Below are positions 16,353-24,780 of a DNA stretch of 64,000 nucleotides, in pieces. Position 1 is the stretch's first letter; the number at the start of each line of letters is the position of its first letter. The notes under the pieces were generated by a model. That model saw nothing but the letters and a program-made list of their open reading frames with translations, was not told the origin of the DNA and did not search any database. Source of the stretch: Maridesulfovibrio zosterae DSM 11974 (GTDB lineage Bacteria; Desulfobacterota; Desulfovibrionia; Desulfovibrionales; Desulfovibrionaceae); assembly GCF_000425265.1 (NCBI RefSeq), contig NZ_KE384342.1:62001-126000 (forward strand). Direction: 5' to 3'. Made by a program: the position numbers and the translations under genes.

Positions 16353-17084
16353 TTAAAAATCTTCCGGTAATTCATAATCTTTCTTTTCCGGTACATAGCA
16401 ATACACGCAGCGCGTTTTTAATACAAAAAAGCGGATCATGATCATTCCTGCTATAAATCCACCTATGTGTGCAGCCCATGCGATTTTTTGTGTAGTTTCA
16501 GCAAAGTGATCTGATATGCCCGAAATTAGTTGTAAAGCAAACCATAATCCAAGAAATAAAGCAGCCGGGATTCGTAAAAATATAGGGATAATAATGATAG
16601 GGAAAAGCGTAAGCACTTTTGCGTGTGGGTAGAGCATAAGGTAGGCTCCCATTATTCCGGCTACTGCTCCTGAAGCTCCAATGACCGGAGCACTGGCCGT
16701 TGGATCAAGAAGCATTTGGACTCCGATGGCGATTAAGCCGCATGCCAAATAGAATATAATAAATCGCCAATGCCCCATTGCATCTTCTATGTTATCGGCA
16801 AATATCCAGAGCATCCACATATTGATGATAATGTGCAGCCAGCTGCTGTGCAGAAACATGTATGTGAAAAGTGGCATGGTTCCGTTTTCAGGGTAACCTG
16901 CTGCCACAGCCCATTCCGGGTTAAGGAAACGGGCAGGTACAACTCCTAGTAAATGAAAAAGTGCCAGTCTTGCTTGAGGGGTAAGGAGCAGTTCGAAAAT
17001 AAAAACTGCAATATTAATCAGTATTATTCCTCGAAGTACATACGGGATTATGAGGCATGGTACATTGTCGCGGATTGGGAACAT
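16353..17084 (-). CDS. rhomboid family intramembrane serine protease
   Basis: 243 residues with six hydrophobic helices. Rhomboid hallmarks are present: HxxxN in helix 2 (LHIIINMWMLW), the nucleophile in GASGAVAGIMGAYL (Ser about 116), and the catalytic histidine in AAHIGGFIAGM (about 208). Rhomboids cut single-pass membrane proteins within the bilayer. After the last helix a short cytoplasmic tail contains RCVYCYVPEKKDYELPEDF, with a CxxC. The ribosome site is weak (GGATAAGAA). It stands alone between cbpA and the RNA candidate. Natural substrates are not known. Confidence 0.9.
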   Translation of the reverse strand: MFPIRDNVPCLIIPYVLRGIILINIAVFIFELLLTPQARLALFHLLGVVPARFLNPEWAVAAGYPENGTMPLFTYMFLHSSWLHIIINMWMLWIFADNIEDAMGHWRFIIFYLACGLIAIGVQMLLDPTASAPVIGASGAVAGIMGAYLMLYPHAKVLTLFPIIIIPIFLRIPAALFLGLWFALQLISGISDHFAETTQKIAWAAHIGGFIAGMIMIRFFVLKTRCVYCYVPEKKDYELPEDF

Positions 17085-17176
17085 TTCTTATCCAGTTGTA
17101 ACAAGTCTGTTTAAGGGAGGATTGTCTGTTTTTATTTTAACAGAAAAGATTACTGATCTCTATCTACAGAAGATAT

Positions 17177-17206
17177 AAAAAATCCCCGCCGCATAAGCGG
17201 CGGGGA
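17177..17206 (-). terminator. intrinsic terminator ending the RNA candidate
   Basis: The 10-bp stem TCCCCGCCGC pairs with 17197-17206, with loop ATAA; on the minus strand it is followed by TTTTTT. Confidence 0.9.
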
Positions 17207-17385
17207 AATGACGAGATTGAGTTGGTAGGTAAACTAGGGTCACTCACTCCCTAAACGCATAACCTGTTACCGAAGGCGGGGTTGGACCTATCGTAGAATT
17301 CTCTTATGTAAAATGGGCATTTGCCCTAACAATTAATATATGTTCATTCTTCCGTATACAGTCCTGACCATCGCCTCAAGTCTTA
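17177..17385 (-). ncRNA. structured non-coding RNA candidate, about 210 nt
   Basis: The 349-base gap 17085-17433 has no sensible reading frame but looks like a complete RNA gene on the minus strand. TTGACT (17418-17413), a 16-base spacer and TACTTT (17396-17391) would start a transcript near 17385. It ends at a GC-rich terminator (17206-17183) and T6. Within it, a long arm is closed by GGAC/GTCC, TAT/ATA and AGAAT/ATTCT and is capped by GGGC-AAAT-GCCC. The ends can pair through TTGAG/CTCAA, GGT/ACC and GACT/AGTT. The size and closed-rod outline resemble 6S RNA, but I cannot identify the family. A 3' UTR of rluD-coaE or a leader of the rhomboid gene are alternatives. Confidence 0.5.
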
Positions 17386-17433
17386 CTACTAAAGTAAGGT
17401 CTGTGCTATGTAAGTCAATACTCATAGTAGTCA

Positions 17434-19086
17434 CTATTGATCACTTTGCGGAGTAAAAAGTTCAGCTAGAAATTTTTTAAAAATGATTTCTTTATTGTTA
17501 CGGATCTTTGCGAGCTGATCCATAGCATTGGATGTTTCTGATTTTAAATTGTCCAAGTCTGAATTATTTTCGATTACAGTTGTGCAACAATCCATTTTAG
17601 ATTTTTCATCCCATTGCCATGAATCAAATACAGCCAGTATTTCAGGATCAAGATTACGTTTTTCACGTAATTCTCCTGTGCGTTTTTCAGTAGGGCATCT
17701 TACTCCGATAACTGCATCAACTATTTTTTTAGAATGCCACCCGGCTTCAAGTAATAGAGGTACTTCCGCAACAGCAAAAGGTGCTGCAGCATTTTCTTTA
17801 AAAAATTCTTCAGCTTCATGCTGCACAATTGGATGAATAATATTCATAATTTCACGACGCAGTGGCTCGTCATCTCGCATGGTCGCGAAAAGTTTAGTCT
17901 TGCTTATGTCACCTGAATCGGAATCGACAAATCTGTTACCAAATCTTTGACAAATCATTTCCCATCCAGCGCTTCCCTTTGAGTAAGAATTAGCTACTGA
18001 TTTATCGGCGCAAAAAACAGGAACTCCATTTTTTTTAAGTATATCAAGAACTGCTGATTTTCCACTGCATGGCATACCTATCAGTCCGACTCGTTGCACA
18101 GATCGGTTTAATTCTTCAAGCAGATCGGTGAAATCCTTTGGTGGAGTTTTGGTGAAACTTAAATTTTCATCTGATTCAGGATGATTGAATGAAAGATTGT
18201 AGGCATGAAGCATTTGTCTTTCAGCCATATCTGCAAGGGGCTTACCTTTATTGATCCATTGGTGGTGGTGCTGTGCTCCGTATACCTGATCACCAACCAG
18301 TGGATTTCCGAGATGAGCCATATGAACTCTGATCTGGTGCGTACGGCCTGTATAAATTTTTACTTTTAATAAACTTGCACGTTCAGCAGGATCAGACCAG
18401 AGAACTTCGTAACTGGATCTTGCCGGGCGTCCGCCTTTATGCACTATTGCCATTTTAGTTTTGTGGATAGGGTGTCTGCCGATAGGTTCATCTATTTCGC
18501 CAAAATCATTGGGCAGTGTACCGTGTACGATCGCGAGATACGCTTTATCTACTTCACGATCGGCGAAAGCTGCAGACATGGTAAGACGATCGTGCTCGTT
18601 TAGTGCTACAGCAATGAGTCCTGATGTAAATTTATCCAGACGGTGAATAATTCCAGGACGCCATTCATCCATATCTTTGATTTCTGGAAAATGATGAATC
18701 AAGCGGTGGACTAATGTATCTGTAGGACAACTTGGGGCTGGGTGCGTAGTCAGTCCGGCCGGTTTGTTTATTATGACAATACGTCCGTCATTAAATAAAA
18801 TTTCAAGCGGGCTGTCATCAGGGATAAGAGAAGTTGTTTCGCATTCTCCTTTGATTGATAAGGTTTCATTTCCAATCAGTTTCTGATTAGGCTTTTTACA
18901 GACCTTACCGTCTATCTCGGCTAATCCTGCTTTAATCCAGTCTTTAATTTTTCCGCGCGAGACTCCTTCATTTTCAAGAGCGGTTCCCCAGAATTTGTCC
19001 AGTCTTACGTTTCGGTCGGAAGGAGTAGCTTCTTTTTGCCAGATTAGTTTATTTTCAATTTCTGAAATATTATCGGTGTCGTGCAT
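17434..19086 (-). CDS. fusion protein: RluD-type pseudouridine synthase + dephospho-CoA kinase (CoaE)
   Basis: 550 residues with two complete enzymes. Residues about 20-85 form an S4 RNA-binding domain and about 90-330 the RluA/RluD catalytic domain. The latter has the signature around HRLDKFTSGLIAVA with the catalytic aspartate, which isomerises uridines in rRNA. A P-loop kinase starts near residue 333 with LIGMPCSGKS and contains D-K-S-V, a lid segment and HP-I-V; this is dephospho-CoA kinase, the last step of CoA synthesis. The frame is continuous with no internal stop. The two activities share no pathway, so the fusion may serve co-expression. The ribosome site is weak (TGGAA). Confidence 0.9.
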   Translation of the reverse strand: MHDTDNISEIENKLIWQKEATPSDRNVRLDKFWGTALENEGVSRGKIKDWIKAGLAEIDGKVCKKPNQKLIGNETLSIKGECETTSLIPDDSPLEILFNDGRIVIINKPAGLTTHPAPSCPTDTLVHRLIHHFPEIKDMDEWRPGIIHRLDKFTSGLIAVALNEHDRLTMSAAFADREVDKAYLAIVHGTLPNDFGEIDEPIGRHPIHKTKMAIVHKGGRPARSSYEVLWSDPAERASLLKVKIYTGRTHQIRVHMAHLGNPLVGDQVYGAQHHHQWINKGKPLADMAERQMLHAYNLSFNHPESDENLSFTKTPPKDFTDLLEELNRSVQRVGLIGMPCSGKSAVLDILKKNGVPVFCADKSVANSYSKGSAGWEMICQRFGNRFVDSDSGDISKTKLFATMRDDEPLRREIMNIIHPIVQHEAEEFFKENAAAPFAVAEVPLLLEAGWHSKKIVDAVIGVRCPTEKRTGELREKRNLDPEILAVFDSWQWDEKSKMDCCTTVIENNSDLDNLKSETSNAMDQLAKIRNNKEIIFKKFLAELFTPQSDQ

Positions 19087-19249
19087 GTTATTTATTCCAT
19101 ATCTTGGTTATATGAGTGTTCAGTTATATTTTGTTTTTTTAAAATATCAGTAAAAACATATACTTGTGTTTTAGTTGGTGAATAATTTAAAAAGTTCTTG
19201 ACCATCATGCCTTGTATCATATAAAAATATGAAGTTTTGACTTTGCAGA

Positions 19250-19258
19250 ATTATAACA
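19250..19258 (-). promoter_or_regulatory. possible extended -10 promoter for rluD-coaE
   Basis: On the minus strand TGTTATAAT is an exact extended -10 (TGnTATAAT) in the divergent gap before upp. No clear -35 is present; the leader would be about 160 bases. Confidence 0.3.
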
Positions 19259-19284
19259 AATAACATGAGATCAAGGAGGCCACC

Positions 19285-19911
19285 GTGGCGGTACATGTGG
19301 TAGACCATCCATTGGTAAGACACAAGCTCGGCATTCTCCGTGAAGACGGTATCAGCACCAGCCGTTTTCGCGCACTCGCTCAGGAAATATCCAGACTCCT
19401 CACTTATGAGGCAACTAAAGACCTTATCACCGAACCTAAAACTATCAAAGGCTGGGCCGGAGAAGTTGAAGTTGAGGAGATTAAAGGTAAAAAAATTACC
19501 GTTGTTCCTATTCTCAGAGCTGGACTCGGAATGATGGACGGTGTCCTTGACATGGTTCCAGGTGCTCGCGTCAGTGTTGTAGGTTTTTACCGCAACGAAG
19601 AAACTTTGCAGCCTGTAGAATATTACGTCAAGCTTGCAAAGAACATTGATGAACGTATTGCACTCATTCTTGACCCTATGCTCGCAACTGGTGGAACCCT
19701 GCTTGCTACAATCGAACTCCTTAAGAAGGCCGGATGTACTAATATTAAAGGGTTGTTTCTTGTTGCTGCTCCTGAGGGGATTGAAAAAATTGTTAAGGCT
19801 CATCCTGATGTTGATATTTATGTAGCATCAATTGATGAAAAACTTAACGACGTCGGATACATTCTTCCCGGTCTAGGAGACGCGGGTGATAAGATATTCG
19901 GCACTAAGTAA
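19285..19911 (+). CDS. upp: uracil phosphoribosyltransferase
   Basis: 208 residues, the normal Upp length. It makes UMP from uracil and PRPP. The start is GTG with AAGGAGG six bases upstream, giving [20 protein letters not shown], the usual N terminus. The PRPP loop [10 protein letters not shown] is at about 131-140, and the C-terminal uracil-binding region ends near [11 protein letters not shown]. The uracil permease gene follows in the same direction after a terminator-like hairpin, so this is a uracil salvage pair. Confidence 0.97.
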   Translation: MAVHVVDHPLVRHKLGILREDGISTSRFRALAQEISRLLTYEATKDLITEPKTIKGWAGEVEVEEIKGKKITVVPILRAGLGMMDGVLDMVPGARVSVVGFYRNEETLQPVEYYVKLAKNIDERIALILDPMLATGGTLLATIELLKKAGCTNIKGLFLVAAPEGIEKIVKAHPDVDIYVASIDEKLNDVGYILPGLGDAGDKIFGTK

Positions 19912-19923
19912 AATATACTTTTC

Positions 19924-19948
19924 AGGCACCAAACGGTGCCTTTTTTTT
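19924..19948 (+). terminator. intrinsic terminator between upp and uraA
   Basis: AGGCACC-AAAC-GGTGCCT followed by T7. It ends upp transcripts or partly attenuates the permease gene; uraA begins 24 bases later. Confidence 0.85.
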
Positions 19949-19971
19949 GGAAAATATAGGGAGATATATTT

Positions 19972-21228
19972 ATGACTACATCCAGTACTGAATACAATTT
20001 TCGAGCGAAGGATTTTATTCTTGGTGCTCAGATGCTTTTTGTCGCCTTCGGTGCGCTTGTACTTGTTCCGCTGCTTACAGGGCTTGATCCAAATGTTTCT
20101 TTGTTTACCGCCGGTGCGGGTACATTGCTATTTCAGGTTGTAACCAGAGGTAAGATACCGGTCTTTCTGGCCTCTTCCTTTGCATTCATTGCACCGATTA
20201 TCTATGGGGTACAGACTTGGGGAATTCCATCCACTTTGTGTGGACTTGCTGCTGCCGGCGTTTTCTACGTTGTCCTCAGTTTTCTTATTCGCTGGCGTGG
20301 TACCGGTGTTCTTAAAAGAATTTTGCCTGCGATTGTTACCGGTCCAGTTATCATGGTTATCGGTTTGATACTTGCCCCCGTGGCTGTTTTTATGGCTGTC
20401 GGAAAAACCGGTGATGGTGCAGTAGTGCTAGTTCCTGAAAAAACTGCTTTGATGATTTCAATGATTTCCTTAGCAGTAACTGTAGCTGTCTCCCTATTGG
20501 GCAAGGGATGGTTGAAGCTGATTCCTATTCTATGTGGTATTGCCGCAGGTTATATAACTTCAATCTTCATGGGGTTGGTTCATTTTGATGCTGTCGCAGC
20601 AGCCCCTTGGGTCGCAATGCCTCATTTTGTGTTTCCTGAGTGGAATCTTCAGGCTGTTCTATTCATCGTACCCGTGGCAATTGCTCCTGCAATTGAACAT
20701 TTCGGTGATGTCCTTGCCATCAGCTCTGTAGCTGGAAAAGATTATGTTGAAGATCCAGGTATTCACAATACCATGCTTGGAGATGGTCTTGCTACCTCTC
20801 TTGCGGCTTGCCTAGGTGGACCTCCGAATACAACTTATTCAGAAGTTACCGGAGCTGTTGCACTGATCAAAGTTTTCAATCCTGCAATTATGACCTGGGC
20901 GGCAATAGTTGCTATTATTCTTGCCTTCTGTGGTAAGGTCGGGGCATTCCTGTCCACTATTCCCGTACCTGTAATGGGCGGAATTATGGTATTGCTGTTT
21001 GGAGCCATTATGGTTGTTGGCATGAATACCCTTGTTCGTGCAGGTGAGGACCTTATGGAAGCGCGCAATCTGGCGATTGTAGCACTGATTGTTATTTTTG
21101 GAGTAGGTGGTATGTCTTTACCTACTCCTTTCAGTGATGAATTTCGTCTTGGCGGAATTGGACTGGCTGGGATTGTAGGGGTTTTTCTAAATCTCGTACT
21201 GCCGCAACAGAAGAAGATAGAAGAATAA
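19972..21228 (+). CDS. uraA: uracil permease, NCS2 family
   Basis: 418 residues with 12-14 hydrophobic segments. It resembles UraA: FGALVLVPLLTG in the first helix, KIPVFLASSFAFI (the NCS2 signature strand), the glutamate in AIAPAIEHFGDV (about 244) and GGPPNTTYSEVTGAV (about 284), where the substrate-binding glutamate is expected. UraA proteins carry uracil with protons across the inner membrane. A ribosome site GGGAGA lies eight bases before the ATG. Xanthine specificity is possible in this family, but location next to upp favours uracil. Confidence 0.9.
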   Translation: MTTSSTEYNFRAKDFILGAQMLFVAFGALVLVPLLTGLDPNVSLFTAGAGTLLFQVVTRGKIPVFLASSFAFIAPIIYGVQTWGIPSTLCGLAAAGVFYVVLSFLIRWRGTGVLKRILPAIVTGPVIMVIGLILAPVAVFMAVGKTGDGAVVLVPEKTALMISMISLAVTVAVSLLGKGWLKLIPILCGIAAGYITSIFMGLVHFDAVAAAPWVAMPHFVFPEWNLQAVLFIVPVAIAPAIEHFGDVLAISSVAGKDYVEDPGIHNTMLGDGLATSLAACLGGPPNTTYSEVTGAVALIKVFNPAIMTWAAIVAIILAFCGKVGAFLSTIPVPVMGGIMVLLFGAIMVVGMNTLVRAGEDLMEARNLAIVALIVIFGVGGMSLPTPFSDEFRLGGIGLAGIVGVFLNLVLPQQKKIEE

Positions 21229-21280
21229 AAGTCCTGTCATCCGGGTTGGCCGGTTGATTTTTTATAGAGACTTGTGAGAG

Positions 21281-21323
21281 AAATATACCCGGACGTTTTG
21301 ATAGACGTCCGGGTATATTTTTT
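21281..21323 (+). terminator. intrinsic terminator of uraA
   Basis: A perfect 16-bp stem (21281-21296 with 21305-21320, core TACCCGGACGT) and 8-base loop end in a T run. The rest of the 305-base gap before mnmA shows nothing recognisable. Confidence 0.92.
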
Positions 21324-21533
21324 CATCTTTTTAAGGATGTTATATTTTATCTGGATTTACCTTTCTGTGTTGAGTATTTTTTTGGAGTTGGAATACAATT
21401 TTTTGTGATATATATTGAGGGCTGTATGGTTATCAGGTTATTTTCAGTTTACGTGGTAACGTTATAGGGGCCTTCTGTCAGAGAGATAGGTATAGGCTGT
21501 GTTTTCTTGTCCGATTAATTTTGGAGTTAGTTG

Positions 21534-22622
21534 ATGGAATCAAGTTTCAGATATCCTGAGCTGGAAGAGTTAATTTCAGGTCGTAAGGTTGCTATGGCTG
21601 TGAGCGGTGGCGCCGACAGTCTGCTTTCAATGGTTTTGCTTAAGGAGAGTGGGGCGGATGTAATAGCTGTTCATGGCTGTTTTTTGGGGCAGGAAAAGGC
21701 TCAGACAGCAGTGAAAGGTTTGGAGAAAAGGTGTGCAGAACTTAAAGTTAAACTGTATGTATATGACCTTACAAAGGTGTTCGATGAACTTGTAGTCGAG
21801 CCGTTTGTTCAGGAATATTTAAAAGGAAATACTCCTAACCCATGTGCTCTTTGCAATCCTGAGATTAAGTTTGGTGTGTTATATAATGCTATACAGGAAT
21901 TGGGTGTTGAAGTTCTTGGAACCGGGCACTATGTGCGCATTGGTGAGCATCCCCGATTTGGATTGGTTCTTGTTCGTGGTGCAGATATGGGCAAAGACCA
22001 AAGTTATTTTCTGTCTCTTGTTCCGAAAGAAGCACTGCTAAAAGCTGTTTTTCCTCTTGGCACACACAGCAAAGATCTGACTTATGCTGAGCTTGCTAAA
22101 AGATCGGTTGATATTCCTCTTCCGAACGAAAGTCAGGAAATATGTTTTGTGCCTGATGATGATTACCGTCAGTTTTTAATTGAGCGTAATGTTAAATTAT
22201 CTGGACCGGGTAGAGTTCTACTGACTGACGGTACGGAAGTAGGGAAGCATAATGGGCTATGGAGATATACACAGGGACAGCGTAAAGGTCTTGGTATTGC
22301 GTGGAAAGCTCCGCTTTATGTACTGGATAAGGATTTAAAGTATAATGTTTTGACCGTTGGTACTCGGGATGAGCTCGATGCCAGCGGATGCTTTGCGGAC
22401 CGGTTTAATTTTCTAATTGAGTTTGAAAAATGGCCTGAAACTGTTTTTATACAAACCCGTTACCGTCAGCGCTCAAAGCCTGCGAAGGCCAGGCTGGAAA
22501 ACAGCAAAATTTATTTTGATTTTATAGAGTCTCACTCTCGCCCAACTCCTGGACAGATTGTTGCAGTATATACTGAAGACGGGGTCGTTCTTGGAGGAGG
22601 GATTATCATTGACCAGTGCTAA
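21534..22622 (+). CDS. mnmA: tRNA-specific 2-thiouridylase MnmA
   Basis: 362 residues from the ATG at 21534 (GGAG seven bases upstream; a TTG one codon before is less likely). The PP-loop reads AVSGGADS, with Ala where most MnmA proteins have Val. The catalytic pair lies in NPCALCNPEIKFG and in ESQEICFVPDDD. GTGHYVRI, GKDQSYFLS and the C-terminal beta-barrel are also present. The enzyme activates U34 of tRNA Lys, Glu and Gln with ATP and adds sulfur. It stands alone. The N-terminal region is more divergent than the core, but all catalytic residues are there. Confidence 0.93.
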   Translation: MESSFRYPELEELISGRKVAMAVSGGADSLLSMVLLKESGADVIAVHGCFLGQEKAQTAVKGLEKRCAELKVKLYVYDLTKVFDELVVEPFVQEYLKGNTPNPCALCNPEIKFGVLYNAIQELGVEVLGTGHYVRIGEHPRFGLVLVRGADMGKDQSYFLSLVPKEALLKAVFPLGTHSKDLTYAELAKRSVDIPLPNESQEICFVPDDDYRQFLIERNVKLSGPGRVLLTDGTEVGKHNGLWRYTQGQRKGLGIAWKAPLYVLDKDLKYNVLTVGTRDELDASGCFADRFNFLIEFEKWPETVFIQTRYRQRSKPAKARLENSKIYFDFIESHSRPTPGQIVAVYTEDGVVLGGGIIIDQC

Positions 22623-23146
22623 TCTTTTTTATTTTGAGAGTTAAAGTAATTTAATCCTTGCCCTTAGTAAGAGGTCCAGAATTTTTCAGGATGCAAAAGA
22701 TGTTGTTTTGTATACAATATGTGACTCGATGTATTTATATGAACAGGTATAATTTTGCTGAGAGACGCTAGATTGGGAAGTCCGAAGCCGTTTTAGTCGA
22801 CTCTGAACATACTTATTTTTTTAAAAAAGTTTGAGTTCTTGTGCCGTTTTGGGTTATCCTTATCAAGGATTCATTTGTTTTTTAATTAATTAAGTTGACC
22901 AAAATGCATCAGGTGGATATGATTGATTTTCGTTTAGTATAATTAACCTTAGTTAATCATTTGGTTAACCCATTTTTGATAATTAATTCTTTGTATATGT
23001 TTATAATGGATATGCCCGACTACTACTGAATTCAGCTTTAAAGTGTTTTTGTTTTTATCGGGATATAAGCATAATCAGCAATCAAAAATAATTAAGACCA
23101 AAAATTGGGTTGAAATAAAAAATACAATCGCCAAAGGTAGAAAAAC
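22623..23146 (+). promoter_or_regulatory. 524-base gap before psd with two TTAACC palindromes
   Basis: No reading frame, tRNA or clear terminator is visible. Two short palindromes lie close together: TTAACCTTAGTTAA (22943-22956) and GGTTAACC (22963-22970), possible regulator sites for psd-pssA. A poorer AT-rich repeat, TTAATTAATTAA, lies near 22881-22892. No promoter could be assigned with confidence. Confidence 0.35.
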
Positions 23147-23788
23147 ATGCGTCAACCTTCCATCGGTGTCAGCCTTGAAGGGCTGCCTTATATTTATTTA
23201 AGTGCCTTCACAACACTATGCTCCGCTTTACTTGGAAGCTGGGTTATTACTTTTATTCTTCTGTGTCTGACCGCTTTTGTAGGTTATTTTTTTCGTGACC
23301 CTGAAAGGGTGGCACCTGAAGACATTGACGCTGTTGTCTCACCTGCTGATGGTAAAGTTATCAAGGTTGAGTATATTGAAGATCCTTTGAGTGGAGAGAA
23401 ACGTCAGTGCATTGCTATCTTTATGAATGTGTTCAACGTTCATGTTAACCGCATGCCTGTTTCAGGAAAGATTGAGCGTATCCGCTACATACCAGGTAAG
23501 TTCATTAATGCTGATTTTGATAAAGCCAGTACTGATAATGAACGTAATGTTGTAGAAATTATTGGTAAAGGAAATCAGCGTTTTACAATGGTTCAGATTG
23601 CTGGACTTATCGCGCGTCGCATTGTCTGCTGGGCAGAGAAGGGTGATAAACTCAAACGTGGCGATCGTTATGGTTTAATTAAATTCGGTTCTCGGGTTGA
23701 CCTTTACCTTCCGGAGGGGTATGAACCTCTCGTTGGCGTCGGTGACAAGACTGTTGCAGGCGAAACAGCACTCGCAAAAAAAAGTTAA
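23147..23788 (+). CDS. psd: phosphatidylserine decarboxylase proenzyme (short form)
   Basis: 213 residues, the short type of Psd found outside enterobacteria. Two N-terminal hydrophobic segments (about 14-45) anchor it. The pattern FFRDPER-V-P and SPADGKV follow, then NVFNVHVNR. Near the end, the self-cleavage site reads KFG-S-RVDLYLP, where Ser182 becomes the pyruvoyl group. It converts phosphatidylserine to phosphatidylethanolamine in the inner membrane. pssA follows after 54 bases, giving both steps of PE synthesis in one unit. A weak ribosome site (AAAGGTAG) is present. Confidence 0.93.
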   Translation: MRQPSIGVSLEGLPYIYLSAFTTLCSALLGSWVITFILLCLTAFVGYFFRDPERVAPEDIDAVVSPADGKVIKVEYIEDPLSGEKRQCIAIFMNVFNVHVNRMPVSGKIERIRYIPGKFINADFDKASTDNERNVVEIIGKGNQRFTMVQIAGLIARRIVCWAEKGDKLKRGDRYGLIKFGSRVDLYLPEGYEPLVGVGDKTVAGETALAKKS

Positions 23789-23842
23789 TTTTCATTTGCG
23801 AAAACAATAGCATTTCATAAGAAGTTAGGTTAAACGATTTTC

Positions 23843-24610
23843 ATGGCAAAGGAAAAAAGAATACCAAAGCACAAGGGCGTATACATCCTGCCCAATTTAG
23901 TTACCATCTCAAGCCTGTTTTGCGGGTTTCTTGCGATGAACTGGGTTGTGGATGGACAATACGAGTTGAGTGCTGTAGCAATTCTGGTAAGCTGTCTTTT
24001 TGACGGACTTGACGGAAAAGTTGCAAGGTTGACAGGAACAAGCAGTGAATTCGGCGTACAGCTTGATTCATTAGCTGATGTGGTCGCCTTTGGTGTTACT
24101 CCTGCGTTCATGGTTTATCATTGGCAGCTTCAACAATTTGGCAGACTGGGTATGCTGGCAGCTTTCTTATTGATCGCCTGCGGAGCACTCAGACTTGCCC
24201 GTTTTAATGTGCAGGCAGCTACAACATCTAAGGCTCATTTCATCGGACTGCCCATTCCAGCGGCAGGCTGTACTCTGGCTACTTTAGTTTTGTTTGCTCC
24301 TTTCATTCCTGTAAATATTGCTCAGGTTGTTCTTCCAATGTTCACCCTGGTGCTTGTATATTGCCTTTCTTTTCTGATGGTGAGTTCTGTTCGTTACAAT
24401 TCCTTCAAAGAATTTGGAATGTTCAAAGCGCATCCCTTCAGCTCTATGGTAACTGTGATTGTACTTTGTGCAATGGTTGCCTCACAGCCCAAATTTCTGG
24501 GCTTCATTATTTTTGCTGGATACCTAGTATCCGGTCCTATTTACACTGTTTTTTTTCTATCCCGCAGAAGCAGTAAGCTACTAGGAAAGTCCTCCAAAGA
24601 ATTGTCATAA
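23843..24610 (+). CDS. pssA: CDP-diacylglycerol-serine O-phosphatidyltransferase
   Basis: 255 residues, integral membrane. The CDP-alcohol phosphatidyltransferase motif is intact: DG-L-DG-K-V-AR, then G and two spaced aspartates ending LDSLADVVAFGVTP (about 56-82). This is the PssA type that makes phosphatidylserine from CDP-diacylglycerol and serine. Seven to eight hydrophobic helices follow. It directly follows psd. A nested hairpin (24591-24669) covers its last codons and stop. Ribosome site is weak (AGG, 17 bases upstream). Confidence 0.93.
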   Translation: MAKEKRIPKHKGVYILPNLVTISSLFCGFLAMNWVVDGQYELSAVAILVSCLFDGLDGKVARLTGTSSEFGVQLDSLADVVAFGVTPAFMVYHWQLQQFGRLGMLAAFLLIACGALRLARFNVQAATTSKAHFIGLPIPAAGCTLATLVLFAPFIPVNIAQVVLPMFTLVLVYCLSFLMVSSVRYNSFKEFGMFKAHPFSSMVTVIVLCAMVASQPKFLGFIIFAGYLVSGPIYTVFFLSRRSSKLLGKSSKELS

Positions 24611-24669
24611 GTTATCCTGTGTAGGAGTACACTTCAGATAACTTACCACGCGCCACAATTCTTTAGAGG
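24591..24669 (+). repeat. nested inverted repeats across the pssA stop codon
   Basis: Outer arms of 15 bases (24591-24605 and 24655-24669, one mismatch) enclose inner 8-base arms AAGTTATC/GATAACTT (24609-24616, 24637-24644) and an apical GTGTA/TACAC pair. The structure lacks a T run, so it is not a standard terminator. It could protect pssA mRNA or sit in the leuA leader region. Confidence 0.6.
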
Positions 24670-24780
24670 ACGGTAATAATTCCGGTACTTAAGCTTAATT
24701 CCAAGTTACATTATTTTTATAATTATTATATTGTGTAGGAGAGATACGTCTTCTGCATGATTTAAATAGGAGATAGAACC

